DNA from: Chlorobium sp.
Lineage (GTDB): Bacteria; Bacteroidota; Chlorobiia; Chlorobiales; Chlorobiaceae
Assembly: GCA_028277485.1 (NCBI GenBank)
Contig: JANQGE010000051.1
Coordinates: 1-26,347, forward strand
Direction of reading: 5' to 3'
DNA length: 26,347 bases
The position numbers and the translations under genes were made by a program. Shown here one piece after another: positions 1 through 7,647 of this stretch (the first letter of the stretch is position 1; every line of letters begins with the position of its first letter). The notes beneath the pieces are model-generated. The model saw nothing but the letters and a program-made list of their open reading frames with translations. It had not been told where the DNA came from and made no database searches.

Positions 1-870
1 AAACTTCATGTCCTCGACAGGCAACTGCCAGACCTGACCCTCCAGGTCGATATCTTTCCACTTCGCGTTGCGCAGCTCCCCCGGGCGAACAAACAGCATA
101 GGAGACAGCTTCAGGGCACAGCGGACGACATGCGAACCCGCATAGCCTTCGATATCCCGAAGCAGCCGCCCCAATACCTCAGGGTCCAGAATAGCCGCCA
201 TGCTTTTCGTCCTGGGCTGCTTGAGCGCCTTGCTCAGACCGGCAGCCGGGTTGTACGCCACACAGGGGATGTCAGAAACGATTGCAAACGTGAAAACCTG
301 GCTGATGATCGTCTTGATCCTGTGAGCTAATTCATAGGCCTGCCGGGCCTCGACAAGCCGCAGCGCTTCGAGAACATCCTTCGTTGTAATCTCTGAAATC
401 AGCTTACCACCAAGCAGTGGCAGAATATCACGTTCGAGCCTTGACCGCACTGTCTTGGAATGGCCAAACGTCCACTCCGTTTGAGCCACCTCAAACCACT
501 GCCGAGCCACTTTCTCGAATGTGTTCTGCTGAATTTGCTCTTCCGTCTTTTGCGCCGACTTTCTGCGCTTGCGTTCTTCACTCGGATTGATGCCCTGGGC
601 AAGCAAAGTCCGGGCTTCTTGCCGTCTTTTCCTCGCATCTTCGAGCGACACATCAGGGTAGACACCAAGCGAGATCATGCAGGACTTACCGCCGAACCTG
701 TACTTGAACCGCCACCACTTCGATGCCGGCAACAGCTTTCCTTCTTTACTGTACTTCCGGGCTGGAATAAGCAGAAACAAGCCCTGACCGTCGAAGAGCG
801 ATTGCGGCTTGTCTGCCGCTTTGATCGTCTCGACGCGCCGGGCTGAAAGTGGTGTAATTCGCTTCGCCAT
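1..870 (-). CDS. Tyrosine recombinase/integrase, P4 type (partial, runs off left edge)
   Basis: Read on the minus strand, an uninterrupted frame of 290 codons starts at the ATG at 868-870 and stays open to base 1, so the C-terminal part is missing. It begins MAKRITPLSARRV and has the N-terminal arm-DNA-binding (DUF4102-like) region to about residue 90, with the family-typical GKSCMISLGVYPDVSLEDAR stretch. A SAM-like core-binding domain follows (about 115-210), then the start of the catalytic domain. VRPGELRNAKW near residue 265 contains the first catalytic arginine. The HxxR and tyrosine motifs would lie beyond the window. These enzymes integrate islands or prophages at tRNA genes, and here the gene reads away from the adjacent tRNA-Asn. 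No frameshift is visible in the part seen. No clear Shine-Dalgarno precedes the start. Family assignment is strong; activity cannot be judged from half a catalytic domain. Confidence 0.88.
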   Translation of the reverse strand, partial: MAKRITPLSARRVETIKAADKPQSLFDGQGLFLLIPARKYSKEGKLLPASKWWRFKYRFGGKSCMISLGVYPDVSLEDARKRRQEARTLLAQGINPSEERKRRKSAQKTEEQIQQNTFEKVARQWFEVAQTEWTFGHSKTVRSRLERDILPLLGGKLISEITTKDVLEALRLVEARQAYELAHRIKTIISQVFTFAIVSDIPCVAYNPAAGLSKALKQPRTKSMAAILDPEVLGRLLRDIEGYAGSHVVRCALKLSPMLFVRPGELRNAKWKDIDLEGQVWQLPVEDMKF

Positions 871-924
871 AACGGGTATAACTCTTGCGCATTATCTCAG
901 CACCTGCTAAGAACTCTACCTGAT

Positions 925-953
925 ATTATACCCAAAATGAGTAGATTATAAAA
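925..953 (-). promoter_or_regulatory. Candidate integrase promoter
   Basis: On the minus strand a perfect -10 hexamer TATAAT (925-930) lies 17 bases from a weak -35-like TTTTAT (948-953), about 50 bases before the integrase start. One arm (926-933) of an 8-bp inverted repeat overlaps the -10 box and the partner arm (874-881) is next to the start codon, which suggests possible autoregulation. Seen by eye only; no transcript evidence. Confidence 0.45.
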
Positions 954-988
954 AAACTCTTCGGACTCTAACAGACGGCAGAAAAGCA

Positions 989-1014
989 CAAACCCCTGAA
1001 AAATCAAGGGTTTG
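989..1014 (-). terminator. Hairpin downstream of tRNA-Asn
   Basis: CAAACCC (989-995) pairs with GGGTTTG (1008-1014). The stem extends by three more pairs after one mismatch and closes on an AAAA loop. It lies about 35 bases past the 3' end of the minus-strand tRNA gene and is followed on that strand by a short T-containing run. It may end the tRNA transcript or be part of the attachment region; the T-tract is poor. Confidence 0.4.
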
Positions 1015-1049
1015 CGGACTTTTTCGGATGTGGTCGGATCGTTTGGAAG

Positions 1050-1085
1050 CTCCGCGAGTAGGACTCGAACCTACAACCCTGCGGT
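1050..1085 (-). other. Candidate attachment site (att) in the 3' half of tRNA-Asn
   Basis: P4-type integrases usually recombine within the T arm and acceptor 3' half of a tRNA gene and leave a direct repeat at the far island end. The integrase here begins 180 bases from the tRNA 3' end, which fits. The repeat partner is not in the window, so the exact core cannot be defined. Confidence 0.35.
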
Positions 1086-1121
1086 TAACAGCCGCATGCT
1101 CTACCATTGAGCTATCGCGGA
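1050..1121 (-). tRNA. tRNA-Asn (anticodon GTT)
   Basis: The minus strand folds into a full cloverleaf of 72 bases. The acceptor stem TCCGCGA pairs perfectly with TCGCGGA, the D stem is GCTC/GAGC, the anticodon stem TGCGG/CCGCA encloses loop CTGTTAA, and the T arm is GTAGG-TTCGAGT-CCTAC. The loop places GTT at positions 34-36, giving asparagine. The discriminator base is G. CCA is not encoded (the next bases are CTT), so it must be added after transcription. The 3' end faces the integrase gene, so this tRNA is the probable integration target. Confidence 0.95.
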
Positions 1122-1151
1122 ATAAATGCCTTTTTCTTTCGAAGGGTCATT

Positions 1152-1179
1152 AATATACACCTCTTTTATCTTTTCCCAA
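1152..1179 (-). promoter_or_regulatory. Candidate promoter of tRNA-Asn
   Basis: On the minus strand TTGGGA (1174-1179) and TATATT (1152-1157) are separated by 16 bases, about 30 bases before the tRNA 5' end. The hexamers and spacing resemble a sigma-70-type promoter. Confidence 0.4.
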
Positions 1180-1258
1180 ACTGAATCTCAACCATTTTCG
1201 CACGAAAATCCAAAAAACGGAAGGAGATTCTTGTTTTTTTCTTTTTACAGGCAAGATT

Positions 1259-1286
1259 TTGTAAATTGTGGTTCTTTTATTATAAA
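1259..1286 (+). promoter_or_regulatory. Candidate promoter of the DUF177-rpmF-fab cluster
   Basis: TTGTAA (1259-1264) and TATAAA (1281-1286) are spaced by 16 bases, directly before the first gene of the plus-strand cluster. If used, transcription would begin near 1293, only a few bases from the ATG at 1300, so the first mRNA would be almost leaderless. No Shine-Dalgarno is seen there, which fits. Inference from sequence only. Confidence 0.35.
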
Positions 1287-1299
1287 GGCCTGAGCATCT

Positions 1300-1830
1300 A
1301 TGGGTAAGGAAAAGGGATTGATTGAGATCAGGATTACCGGCTTAAGCGAAGGTGTGTATGAGTATGAGTTCACTTGCAAGGCTTCGGACTTTAAAAACCC
1401 CGAACTTACCGAACCGGCTTTCAACGGTGAGATACGGACACGGATAGTTGCAAACAAGACCGGCGGTGAAATCGCCGTTGATATTGAAACGAAAACCCTC
1501 GCGGAGTTCGCCTGCGACATCTGTCTCGCCCCATTGAAGGAAGAGCTGACAGGGTTTTACAAGGTTTTGTTTGTCTACGGCGACCTTACCTGTGTTGCTG
1601 AAGAAAATGCGGAGAACTATCGCATGCTCGACAGGAATGCCTCGGTCATAGATCTTACTGAAGATGTGCGAGAAACACTTCTCCTGTCAAGGCCCATGAA
1701 GGTTGTCTGTGCTGACAATCCGGAATGTTCGGTGTACCGGGAAAACCTGCAGCAGCTTTCTGACACGGAAACCGGGGCAAAGAGCCCCTGGAAGGAATCA
1801 CTGGAAAAACTGAAGAACAAATATCATTAA
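1300..1830 (+). CDS. DUF177 (YceD-like) protein
   Basis: A 176-residue protein of the DUF177/YceD family, which is almost always encoded just before rpmF and has been linked to 23S rRNA accumulation and early 50S assembly in other bacteria. The family-typical cysteine pair is in FACDICLAPL (C72, C75), with two further cysteines at C137 and C143. This pattern could bind a metal, though that is inference. The C-terminus is lysine-rich, as expected for an rRNA-linked factor. It is the first gene of the cluster, 112 bases ahead of rpmF. A low-complexity T-rich stretch and a candidate promoter precede it. Family assignment rests on the CxxC motif, size and position next to L32. Confidence 0.85.
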   Translation: MGKEKGLIEIRITGLSEGVYEYEFTCKASDFKNPELTEPAFNGEIRTRIVANKTGGEIAVDIETKTLAEFACDICLAPLKEELTGFYKVLFVYGDLTCVAEENAENYRMLDRNASVIDLTEDVRETLLLSRPMKVVCADNPECSVYRENLQQLSDTETGAKSPWKESLEKLKNKYH

Positions 1831-1942
1831 CCTAAGCCGAGCGATTGTCCGGGTATCCTGTAACAGTGACGGGCAGCAAAGGAAAACTTACCAATTGAGC
1901 TTTTGTTGAAACGCTCAGTTTAGGAATAAATCACTTACTGCT

Positions 1943-2134
1943 ATGGCAACACCTAAATCAAAAGTATCGAGGTCGAGACGGAATAAAAGGCGTGCCCAAT
2001 TTACTGCACGCAGCAAAGCCGCGACAACTATCGTATGTTCAAATTGCGGCGAGCCGACGCTTCCTCACCGCGCCTGCCGTCATTGCGGCCATTACCGCGG
2101 CAGAGCAGTAACCAAAAAATCTTCGAACAGCTGA
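1943..2134 (+). CDS. rpmF: 50S ribosomal protein L32
   Basis: A 63-residue basic protein of the large ribosomal subunit. The N-terminus (MATPKSKVSRSRRNKRRA) is the standard L32 signature. Two CxxC pairs (C32/C35 and C45/C48) form the zinc ribbon, so this is the zinc-binding (C+) form rather than the cysteine-free paralogue some bacteria make under zinc limitation. The gene lies between DUF177 and plsX, 25 bases before plsX, the arrangement that links ribosome and lipid synthesis in many bacteria. A short inverted repeat (TGAGC/GCTCA) lies just upstream. Confidence 0.97.
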   Translation: MATPKSKVSRSRRNKRRAQFTARSKAATTIVCSNCGEPTLPHRACRHCGHYRGRAVTKKSSNS

Positions 2135-2159
2135 GCTCATAACATAACCGGACTCCAAG

Positions 2160-3185
2160 ATGTTGACAATTGCCGTTGACGCAATGGGGGGGGATAATGC
2201 CCCGGAATGCGTTGTGGAAGGAACGATCCAGACTCTTCGGGAAGCGGAAAACAGGTTCGAAATTCTGTTGATCGGGCAAGAGGAGAAGGTGCAACCTCTT
2301 CTCAACCGGCATGATACCAGCGATCTTAATCTGCGATTCACGCACGCCCCCGAAGTAATTACCATGGATGACGTTCCGGCTACTGCAGTCAAAACCAAGC
2401 AGAATTCATCGCTTGTCAGGGGCTTGCTGTTATGCAAAGAAAACAAAGCCGACGGGTTTGTCAGTGCCGGAAACACCGGAGCGCAGATGGCTGCATCGTT
2501 ATTTGTTCTTGGACGCATTCCCGGAGTACATCGCCCCGCCATCGCAGCTTATTTTCCAAGACTTGCTCCCGGCCTTACCAACGTTGTCGATGTCGGAGCA
2601 AACGTAGACTGCAAACCGGAGCACCTCGCCCAGTTTGCTGAAATGCTGACCATTTATCAGCACAACGCGGCCGGAATGGAAAAACCCCTGACAGGCTTGC
2701 TGAATATCGGCGAAGAGGAAAACAAAGGGCCTGACCTGCTGAAACAAACTCACAAACTGCTCCAGGAAGCCGACAGAAAAAACAAGATCAACTTTATTGG
2801 CAATATTGAAGGTAACGACATCCTGTCGTCGAGAGCCTCTATTATCGTATGCGACGGCCTTGTCGGCAATACATTGCTGAAATTCGGAGAAAGTATCCCT
2901 CATTTTTTAAGCACCATCTTCAAACCGTCTTTGCAAAAACTGGTTGCGGCCGGTGAGCTCGACCCGAAAGCCGCCGAGCTCGCCGGAAATGCTTTCAGGG
3001 CAATGTTCGAGCCTTTCGATGTTGAAAAATTCGGTGGCGTACCGTTTCTCGGGATCGACGGCATTTCCATTGTCGGCCATGGACACTCATCAGCAAAGGC
3101 AATCATGAACATGATCTTTATGGCCGAACACATGATCGAAAAACAAGTAAACCTGCATATTGCCGAAGCCTTGGCAGGCAATTAA
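2160..3185 (+). CDS. plsX: Phosphate acyltransferase PlsX
   Basis: A 341-residue enzyme that converts acyl-ACP and phosphate to acyl-phosphate, the acyl donor for the first glycerol-3-phosphate acylation in phospholipid synthesis. The N-terminus (MLTIAVDAMGGDNAPECVVE) is the PlsX hallmark, followed by the SAGNTGAQMAAS loop near residue 100. The family-typical C-terminal VEKFGGVPFLGIDGISIVGHG is also present. The length is normal for the family. It is a peripheral membrane enzyme. It starts 25 bases after rpmF and is followed by a 104-base spacer before fabH, within the fatty-acid cluster. Confidence 0.97.
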   Translation: MLTIAVDAMGGDNAPECVVEGTIQTLREAENRFEILLIGQEEKVQPLLNRHDTSDLNLRFTHAPEVITMDDVPATAVKTKQNSSLVRGLLLCKENKADGFVSAGNTGAQMAASLFVLGRIPGVHRPAIAAYFPRLAPGLTNVVDVGANVDCKPEHLAQFAEMLTIYQHNAAGMEKPLTGLLNIGEEENKGPDLLKQTHKLLQEADRKNKINFIGNIEGNDILSSRASIIVCDGLVGNTLLKFGESIPHFLSTIFKPSLQKLVAAGELDPKAAELAGNAFRAMFEPFDVEKFGGVPFLGIDGISIVGHGHSSAKAIMNMIFMAEHMIEKQVNLHIAEALAGN

Positions 3186-3289
3186 CCTGTTCTCTCCAAC
3201 CTCTGAAATAAAACACCCGGAAAAATAGTACACCAAGCGTCAATGTCTGCATAATCAGGAAGGATCCCTTCAGATTTAAAGCCAAATCC

Positions 3290-4276
3290 ATGAAAGCTGT
3301 AATAACCTCGACCGCAAAGTATCTTCCTGAAAATATTCTGAACAACCATGATCTGGAGAAAATACTCGATACAAGCGACGAGTGGATACGCACACGAACG
3401 GGAATACGTGAGCGCAGGATATTGAAAGATCCCGAAAAAGCCACTTCGTATATGTGCAGCGAAGTCGCCCGAAAAATCCTGGAACAACGAGGGATATCCG
3501 CTGAAGACATTGATCTCATCATTGTAGCGACCATGAGCCCCGATATGCTCTTTCCTTCAACAGCCTGTCTTGTGCAGAGAGACATTCAGGCCATGAATGC
3601 CTGGGCGTTCGATCTGTCGGGTGCATGTTCAGGGTTTCTGTATGCCCTCAATGCCGGCGCACAGTTCATAGCTGCAGGCACCCATAAAAAAGTGCTTGTT
3701 ATAGGCGGGGAAAAAATGTCTGCGGTTATGGATTATACCGACAGAAGCACCTGTGTCCTTTTCGGCGATGGTGCCGCAGGCGTTCTGCTCGAACCGGGAG
3801 CAGATGAGAACCACGGGCTTCTCGACGCCAGATTGTATTCCGACGGCAGGGGGTGCGACAATCTCTCCATGCCTGGAGGGGGCAGCCTTCATCCAACGAC
3901 GCATGAAACCGTTGACAGGAAACTTCACTACCTGCAGCAGGATGGAAAACAGGTCTTTAAATCCGCTGTCGTAGCCATGGCGGACGTTGCAGTTGAAATC
4001 ATGAACAGAAACAACCTTGCCGCTAAAGACATTGATTTCCTCATACCGCACCAGGCAAACCACAGAATCATTCAGGCAACCGCGGAACGCATGGGCATTG
4101 ACTTGGAAAAAGTCGCGATAAATATCGATCGTTACGGCAACACCTCGGCTGCAACCATCCCTATCTGTATTGCGGAGCTTGATGAACAGGGGAAACTGCA
4201 GACCGGCAGCAACCTTATTCTTGTCAGCTTCGGTGCCGGATACACCTGGGGAGGTATTTACCTTAACTGGCAATAA
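3290..4276 (+). CDS. fabH: 3-oxoacyl-ACP synthase III (KAS III)
   Basis: A 328-residue enzyme that condenses acetyl-CoA (or another short acyl-CoA) with malonyl-ACP to start each fatty-acid chain. The catalytic cysteine is C113 in DLSGACSGFLYAL. The histidine is in IPHQANHRI and the asparagine in RYGNTSAAT, completing the Cys-His-Asn triad. The glycine-rich C-terminal region LVSFGAGYTWGGIYL is typical. It lies 12 bases before fabD and is probably co-transcribed with it. The start ATG has only a weak Shine-Dalgarno, but the protein begins at the usual place for the family. Confidence 0.97.
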   Translation: MKAVITSTAKYLPENILNNHDLEKILDTSDEWIRTRTGIRERRILKDPEKATSYMCSEVARKILEQRGISAEDIDLIIVATMSPDMLFPSTACLVQRDIQAMNAWAFDLSGACSGFLYALNAGAQFIAAGTHKKVLVIGGEKMSAVMDYTDRSTCVLFGDGAAGVLLEPGADENHGLLDARLYSDGRGCDNLSMPGGGSLHPTTHETVDRKLHYLQQDGKQVFKSAVVAMADVAVEIMNRNNLAAKDIDFLIPHQANHRIIQATAERMGIDLEKVAINIDRYGNTSAATIPICIAELDEQGKLQTGSNLILVSFGAGYTWGGIYLNWQ

Positions 4277-4288
4277 CCTGAATAGTAC

Positions 4289-5203
4289 ATGAAAGCATTT
4301 GTATTTCCCGGTCAGGGCTCGCAGTACTGCGGTATGGCCAAAGATATTTATGAAAATTATCCTGAAGCACGTACACTGATGGACAGGGCGAATGAGATTC
4401 TCGGGTACCGCATTACCGACATCATGTTCCACGGCAGCGGGGAGGACCTCCGCCAGACAAGATATACCCAGCCGGCGATCTTTCTGCACAGCATTTCGGT
4501 CGCCACACTTCTCGGCAGCAACCGGTCCGGTATGACTGCAGGACACAGCCTTGGAGAATACACGGCGCTTTGTTACGCAGGTGCGATGCATTTTGACGAC
4601 GCGATACAGATTGTCGCCAAAAGGGGAGAGCTGATGCAGAATGCCGGCACGCTCAACCCCGGCACCATGGCAGCGATAATCGGGATGAGCGACGAGGCCC
4701 TTGAGAATCTTCTCGCCGAAACACGATCTTCGGGCATCGTTCAGGCGGCAAATGTTAACTCTCCCGGCCAAGTGGTTATTTCGGGAGACATCGAAGCTGT
4801 CAGAAAAGCGGTTCAGCTGGCTCCCTCCATGGGCGCAAGAACGGTCAAAGAACTTGTTGTATCCGGAGCGTTCCACTCCCCGCTCATGAAACCCGCGGAG
4901 GAGGAGCTTAAAACATCCCTCGATGAAATCACCATCAATGACTCCCGAATCCCTGTATGCATGAATGTTGTGGCACAACCCGTCACAAGCGCCGATGAGA
5001 TCCGCAAAAACCTCGTGCTCCAGCTTACCAGCCCTGTCCGATGGGCCCAGTCGATTACGGCGATGATTGCCGGAGGTATAACTTCATTTACCGAAATCGG
5101 CCCGCAGAAAGTCCTTCAGGGATTGATAAAGAGGATTGACCGGTCGGTCACGATCGATGGTGTCGACAGTGCCGGCCAGATCGCGCAGCAACTTTCGGCG
5201 TAA
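4289..5203 (+). CDS. fabD: Malonyl-CoA:ACP transacylase
   Basis: A 304-residue enzyme that moves malonyl groups from CoA to ACP and so supplies the elongation substrate for FabH and FabF. GQGSQ near the N-terminus (residues 8-12) and the active-site GHSLGEY with S87 are clear. The partner histidine is H196 in SGAFHSPLM, and the C-terminal TEIGPQKVLQGL motif is also typical. The length matches the family. The gene sits between fabH and fabG as in most type II fatty-acid clusters. Confidence 0.97.
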   Translation: MKAFVFPGQGSQYCGMAKDIYENYPEARTLMDRANEILGYRITDIMFHGSGEDLRQTRYTQPAIFLHSISVATLLGSNRSGMTAGHSLGEYTALCYAGAMHFDDAIQIVAKRGELMQNAGTLNPGTMAAIIGMSDEALENLLAETRSSGIVQAANVNSPGQVVISGDIEAVRKAVQLAPSMGARTVKELVVSGAFHSPLMKPAEEELKTSLDEITINDSRIPVCMNVVAQPVTSADEIRKNLVLQLTSPVRWAQSITAMIAGGITSFTEIGPQKVLQGLIKRIDRSVTIDGVDSAGQIAQQLSA

Positions 5204-5256
5204 AAGCGTTAATTGTAACTATTGAATCCATGAGACACAAACAACCTGATAGCACT

Positions 5257-5994
5257 ATGTTTGAAGGAAAAACCGCCATTATAACCGGAGCTGCAAGAGG
5301 TATCGGTCAGGCAATTGCCGTGGACCTTGCCGTAAAAGGGGCAAACATCGTAATCTGCGACCTTCAGGAGGAATGGCTTAAAGAAACCGCTGAAGCCGTA
5401 AAAAAAACCGGCAGAAAAGTCACCTGCAAGGAGCTCGATGTCACAAACCATGACGTGGCACAATCGACATTTCAGGAAATCGGGTCCGAAACCGGCTCGA
5501 TAGACATCCTGATCAACAATGCGGGCATAACACGGGACGGCCTGCTTATACGCATGAGCGAGGCCGACTGGGATGCCGTACTTGCGGTGAACCTCAAAGG
5601 CACCTTCAACTGCACCAAGGCGGTTACCCGTACCATGATGAAGCAGCACTCAGGAGCAATCGTCAACATCGCATCGATTATCGGGCTCATGGGAAATGCC
5701 GGCCAGGCAAATTACGGGGCTTCAAAAGCGGGTGTTATCGCGTTCACAAAATCAGTCGCCAAAGAACTCGCACCAAGAAACATCCGGGTCAACGCGGTTG
5801 CTCCCGGATTCATCACGTCCAAGATGACCGATGTCCTCTCTGAGGAAGTGCGCAGCAGCATGCTCGATGCAATCCCCCTGAAACGGTTCGGCAAACCTGA
5901 AAATGTCGCCAATGTCGTCTCGTTCCTTGCAAGCGATCAGGCCGAATACATCACCGGCGAAGTGTTGAACATAAGCGGCGGCATGGTTATGTGA
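5257..5994 (+). CDS. fabG: 3-oxoacyl-ACP reductase
   Basis: A short-chain dehydrogenase that reduces 3-oxoacyl-ACP with NADPH in the elongation cycle. The Rossmann motif TGAARGIG starts at T10. NNAG is near 86-89, N111 is in place, and the catalytic S139, Y152 and K156 form the usual tetrad (YGASK). The C-terminal YITGEVLNISGGMVM is the FabG signature. I use the ATG at 5257, giving 245 residues, the normal FabG length. An in-frame ATG at 5230 would add nine unconserved residues (MRHKQPDST). Neither start has a clear Shine-Dalgarno. It lies between fabD and acpP. Confidence 0.95.
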   Translation: MFEGKTAIITGAARGIGQAIAVDLAVKGANIVICDLQEEWLKETAEAVKKTGRKVTCKELDVTNHDVAQSTFQEIGSETGSIDILINNAGITRDGLLIRMSEADWDAVLAVNLKGTFNCTKAVTRTMMKQHSGAIVNIASIIGLMGNAGQANYGASKAGVIAFTKSVAKELAPRNIRVNAVAPGFITSKMTDVLSEEVRSSMLDAIPLKRFGKPENVANVVSFLASDQAEYITGEVLNISGGMVM

Positions 5995-6092
5995 TTTGGC
6001 AGAGGCCTGTCTGGTTCGTATATTGCACGACGTTTTTTAATTGTTTTAAATGTAAATGAATAATTCCTAAACCTAATCTGGAGAGGAGTACA

Positions 6093-6326
6093 ATGAGCGA
6101 GGAAATCAAAGACAAAGTTTACGATATCATCGTAAGCAAGATGGGCGTCAACAAGGATCAGATCAAACCTGAATCGAAATTTGCTGATGATTTGGGCGCT
6201 GATTCGCTCGACACCGTCGAACTGATCATGGAGCTCGAGAATGAATTTGATATTCAGATTCCCGATGAAGATGCAGAAAAAATCAGCACTGTCCAGCAGG
6301 CGGTTGATTATATCGTCAGTAAGTAA
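6093..6326 (+). CDS. acpP: Acyl carrier protein
   Basis: A 77-residue acidic helical protein that carries the growing acyl chain on 4'-phosphopantetheine. The attachment serine is S38 in the canonical GADSLDTVELIM motif. The ribosome binding site GGAGAGGAG just before the ATG is one of the strongest in the window, consistent with the high expression ACP needs. A 98-base AT-rich spacer separates it from fabG and may carry an extra promoter. It is followed by fabF after 53 bases. Confidence 0.98.
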   Translation: MSEEIKDKVYDIIVSKMGVNKDQIKPESKFADDLGADSLDTVELIMELENEFDIQIPDEDAEKISTVQQAVDYIVSK

Positions 6327-6353
6327 TATCCCTGCAGCATCCTGCTTTACAGG

Positions 6354-6365
6354 CTTAACGTTAAG
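6354..6365. promoter_or_regulatory. Perfect 12-bp palindrome between acpP and fabF
   Basis: CTTAACGTTAAG is an exact palindrome lying 28 bases after the acpP stop and 15 bases before the fabF start. It has the form of a small operator, but nothing in the sequence names a regulator and it could be chance. Confidence 0.2.
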
Positions 6366-6379
6366 TATACATAATTGAA

Positions 6380-7624
6380 ATGGGTCAGGAACGCAAGCGC
6401 ATCGTTGTTACCGGTATTGGAGTATTGTCCCCTATTGGTTCATCACTGAAAGAACTCTGGCAGTCACTGTATCAGGGTAAAAGCGGTGCCGCACCCATAA
6501 CCTATTTTGACCCGGCAGGCTTTTCAACCCGTTTTGCCTGCGAATTGAAAGGGTTTAACGCCGAGGATCATATGGATGCCAAATCCGCCTCGCGCATGGA
6601 TCCGTTCAGCCAGTATGCGGTCACATCTGCGGAACAGGCCCTGAAAGATTCAGGGCTTGACCTGTCCGCTATCGATCCTGCAAGAATAGGCGTTGTTCAC
6701 GGTTCAGGAACCGGAGGCATGACCACTCACGACCGGCAGATGAGGGTATTCCTCGACAAGGGACCGCACAGGATCAGCCCGTTTTTTATACCGATGCTCA
6801 TACCAGACATCGCTGCCGGCCAGATATCGATGAGAAATCAGCTGATGGGACCGAATTATGCAACTGCCTCAGCATGTGCCACCTCTCTGCACGCCATAAT
6901 CGACGCATGGATGCTCCTGCAGCTCGATATGGCGGATTACATGGTATGCGGCGGTTCTGAAGCTGCGATCACACCAATGAGTGTCAGCGGGTTTAACGCA
7001 GCCAAGGCACTGTCAACCCTCAACGATTTTCCCGAAAAAGCATCCCGGCCCTACGACAAGGACCGTGACGGCTTTGTCATGGGTGAAGGTGCAGGCTCAC
7101 TGATCCTGGAAACACTTGACTCAGCCCGGGCACGCGGAGCAAAAATCTACGGTGAAATTGCTGGTGTCGGCGCTTCGGCGGATGCCCATCACCTCACGGC
7201 ACCCCACCCTGAAGGAACAGGTGCCCTGAATTCCATGAACAGCGCTCTCAAGAAAGCGGGAATCACTCCTGATGCAATCGATTATGTCAATACACATGGA
7301 ACGGCAACACCGCTGGGCGATATCGCTGAACTCAAGGCAATCGAAAAACTTTTCGGTGACCATGCCTACAAGATCAGCATAAGTTCGACAAAGTCAATGA
7401 TGGGGCACCTGCTCGGCGCTGCAGGTGTTGTAGAATCCATCGCGTGCTTGCTGGCCATGGAAAACCAAACCGTACCTCCAACGATCAATATCGAGAACCT
7501 TGACCCTGAAGTTGACCTGGATGTCACCCCGAACACACCGAAGGAACGAAGAATAGAATACGTGCTGAACAACGGCTTTGGCTTCGGAGGCCATAATGCA
7601 ACCTTGATTTTCAGAAAAATATAG
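6380..7624 (+). CDS. fabF: 3-oxoacyl-ACP synthase II (KAS II)
   Basis: A 414-residue elongating ketosynthase that condenses acyl-ACP with malonyl-ACP. The active-site cysteine is C166 in TASACATSLHAI. The two histidines are H306 (NTHGTATPLGD) and H343 (SMMGHLLGAAG), with K338 nearby, giving the Cys-His-His triad. The length and the VVTGIGVLSPIG N-terminus match FabF rather than FabB. The gene follows acpP, as is common, and ends 23 bases before rnc. Confidence 0.96.
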   Translation: MGQERKRIVVTGIGVLSPIGSSLKELWQSLYQGKSGAAPITYFDPAGFSTRFACELKGFNAEDHMDAKSASRMDPFSQYAVTSAEQALKDSGLDLSAIDPARIGVVHGSGTGGMTTHDRQMRVFLDKGPHRISPFFIPMLIPDIAAGQISMRNQLMGPNYATASACATSLHAIIDAWMLLQLDMADYMVCGGSEAAITPMSVSGFNAAKALSTLNDFPEKASRPYDKDRDGFVMGEGAGSLILETLDSARARGAKIYGEIAGVGASADAHHLTAPHPEGTGALNSMNSALKKAGITPDAIDYVNTHGTATPLGDIAELKAIEKLFGDHAYKISISSTKSMMGHLLGAAGVVESIACLLAMENQTVPPTINIENLDPEVDLDVTPNTPKERRIEYVLNNGFGFGGHNATLIFRKI

Positions 7625-7647
7625 GCGCCACAAACCATCTCCTGCTC

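Noticed and set aside
399..668. Second minus-strand frame within the integrase, which could suggest a frameshift
   Set aside because: Direct translation from the ATG at 870 stays open without interruption to base 1, so no frameshift is needed.
460..846. Plus-strand open frame of 128 codons opposite the integrase
   Set aside because: It is antisense to a clear integrase frame and its translation shows no family features.
3629..4978. Long minus-strand open frame of 449 codons across fabH and fabD
   Set aside because: It is antisense to two complete, motif-bearing genes, and its composition is typical of a shadow frame.
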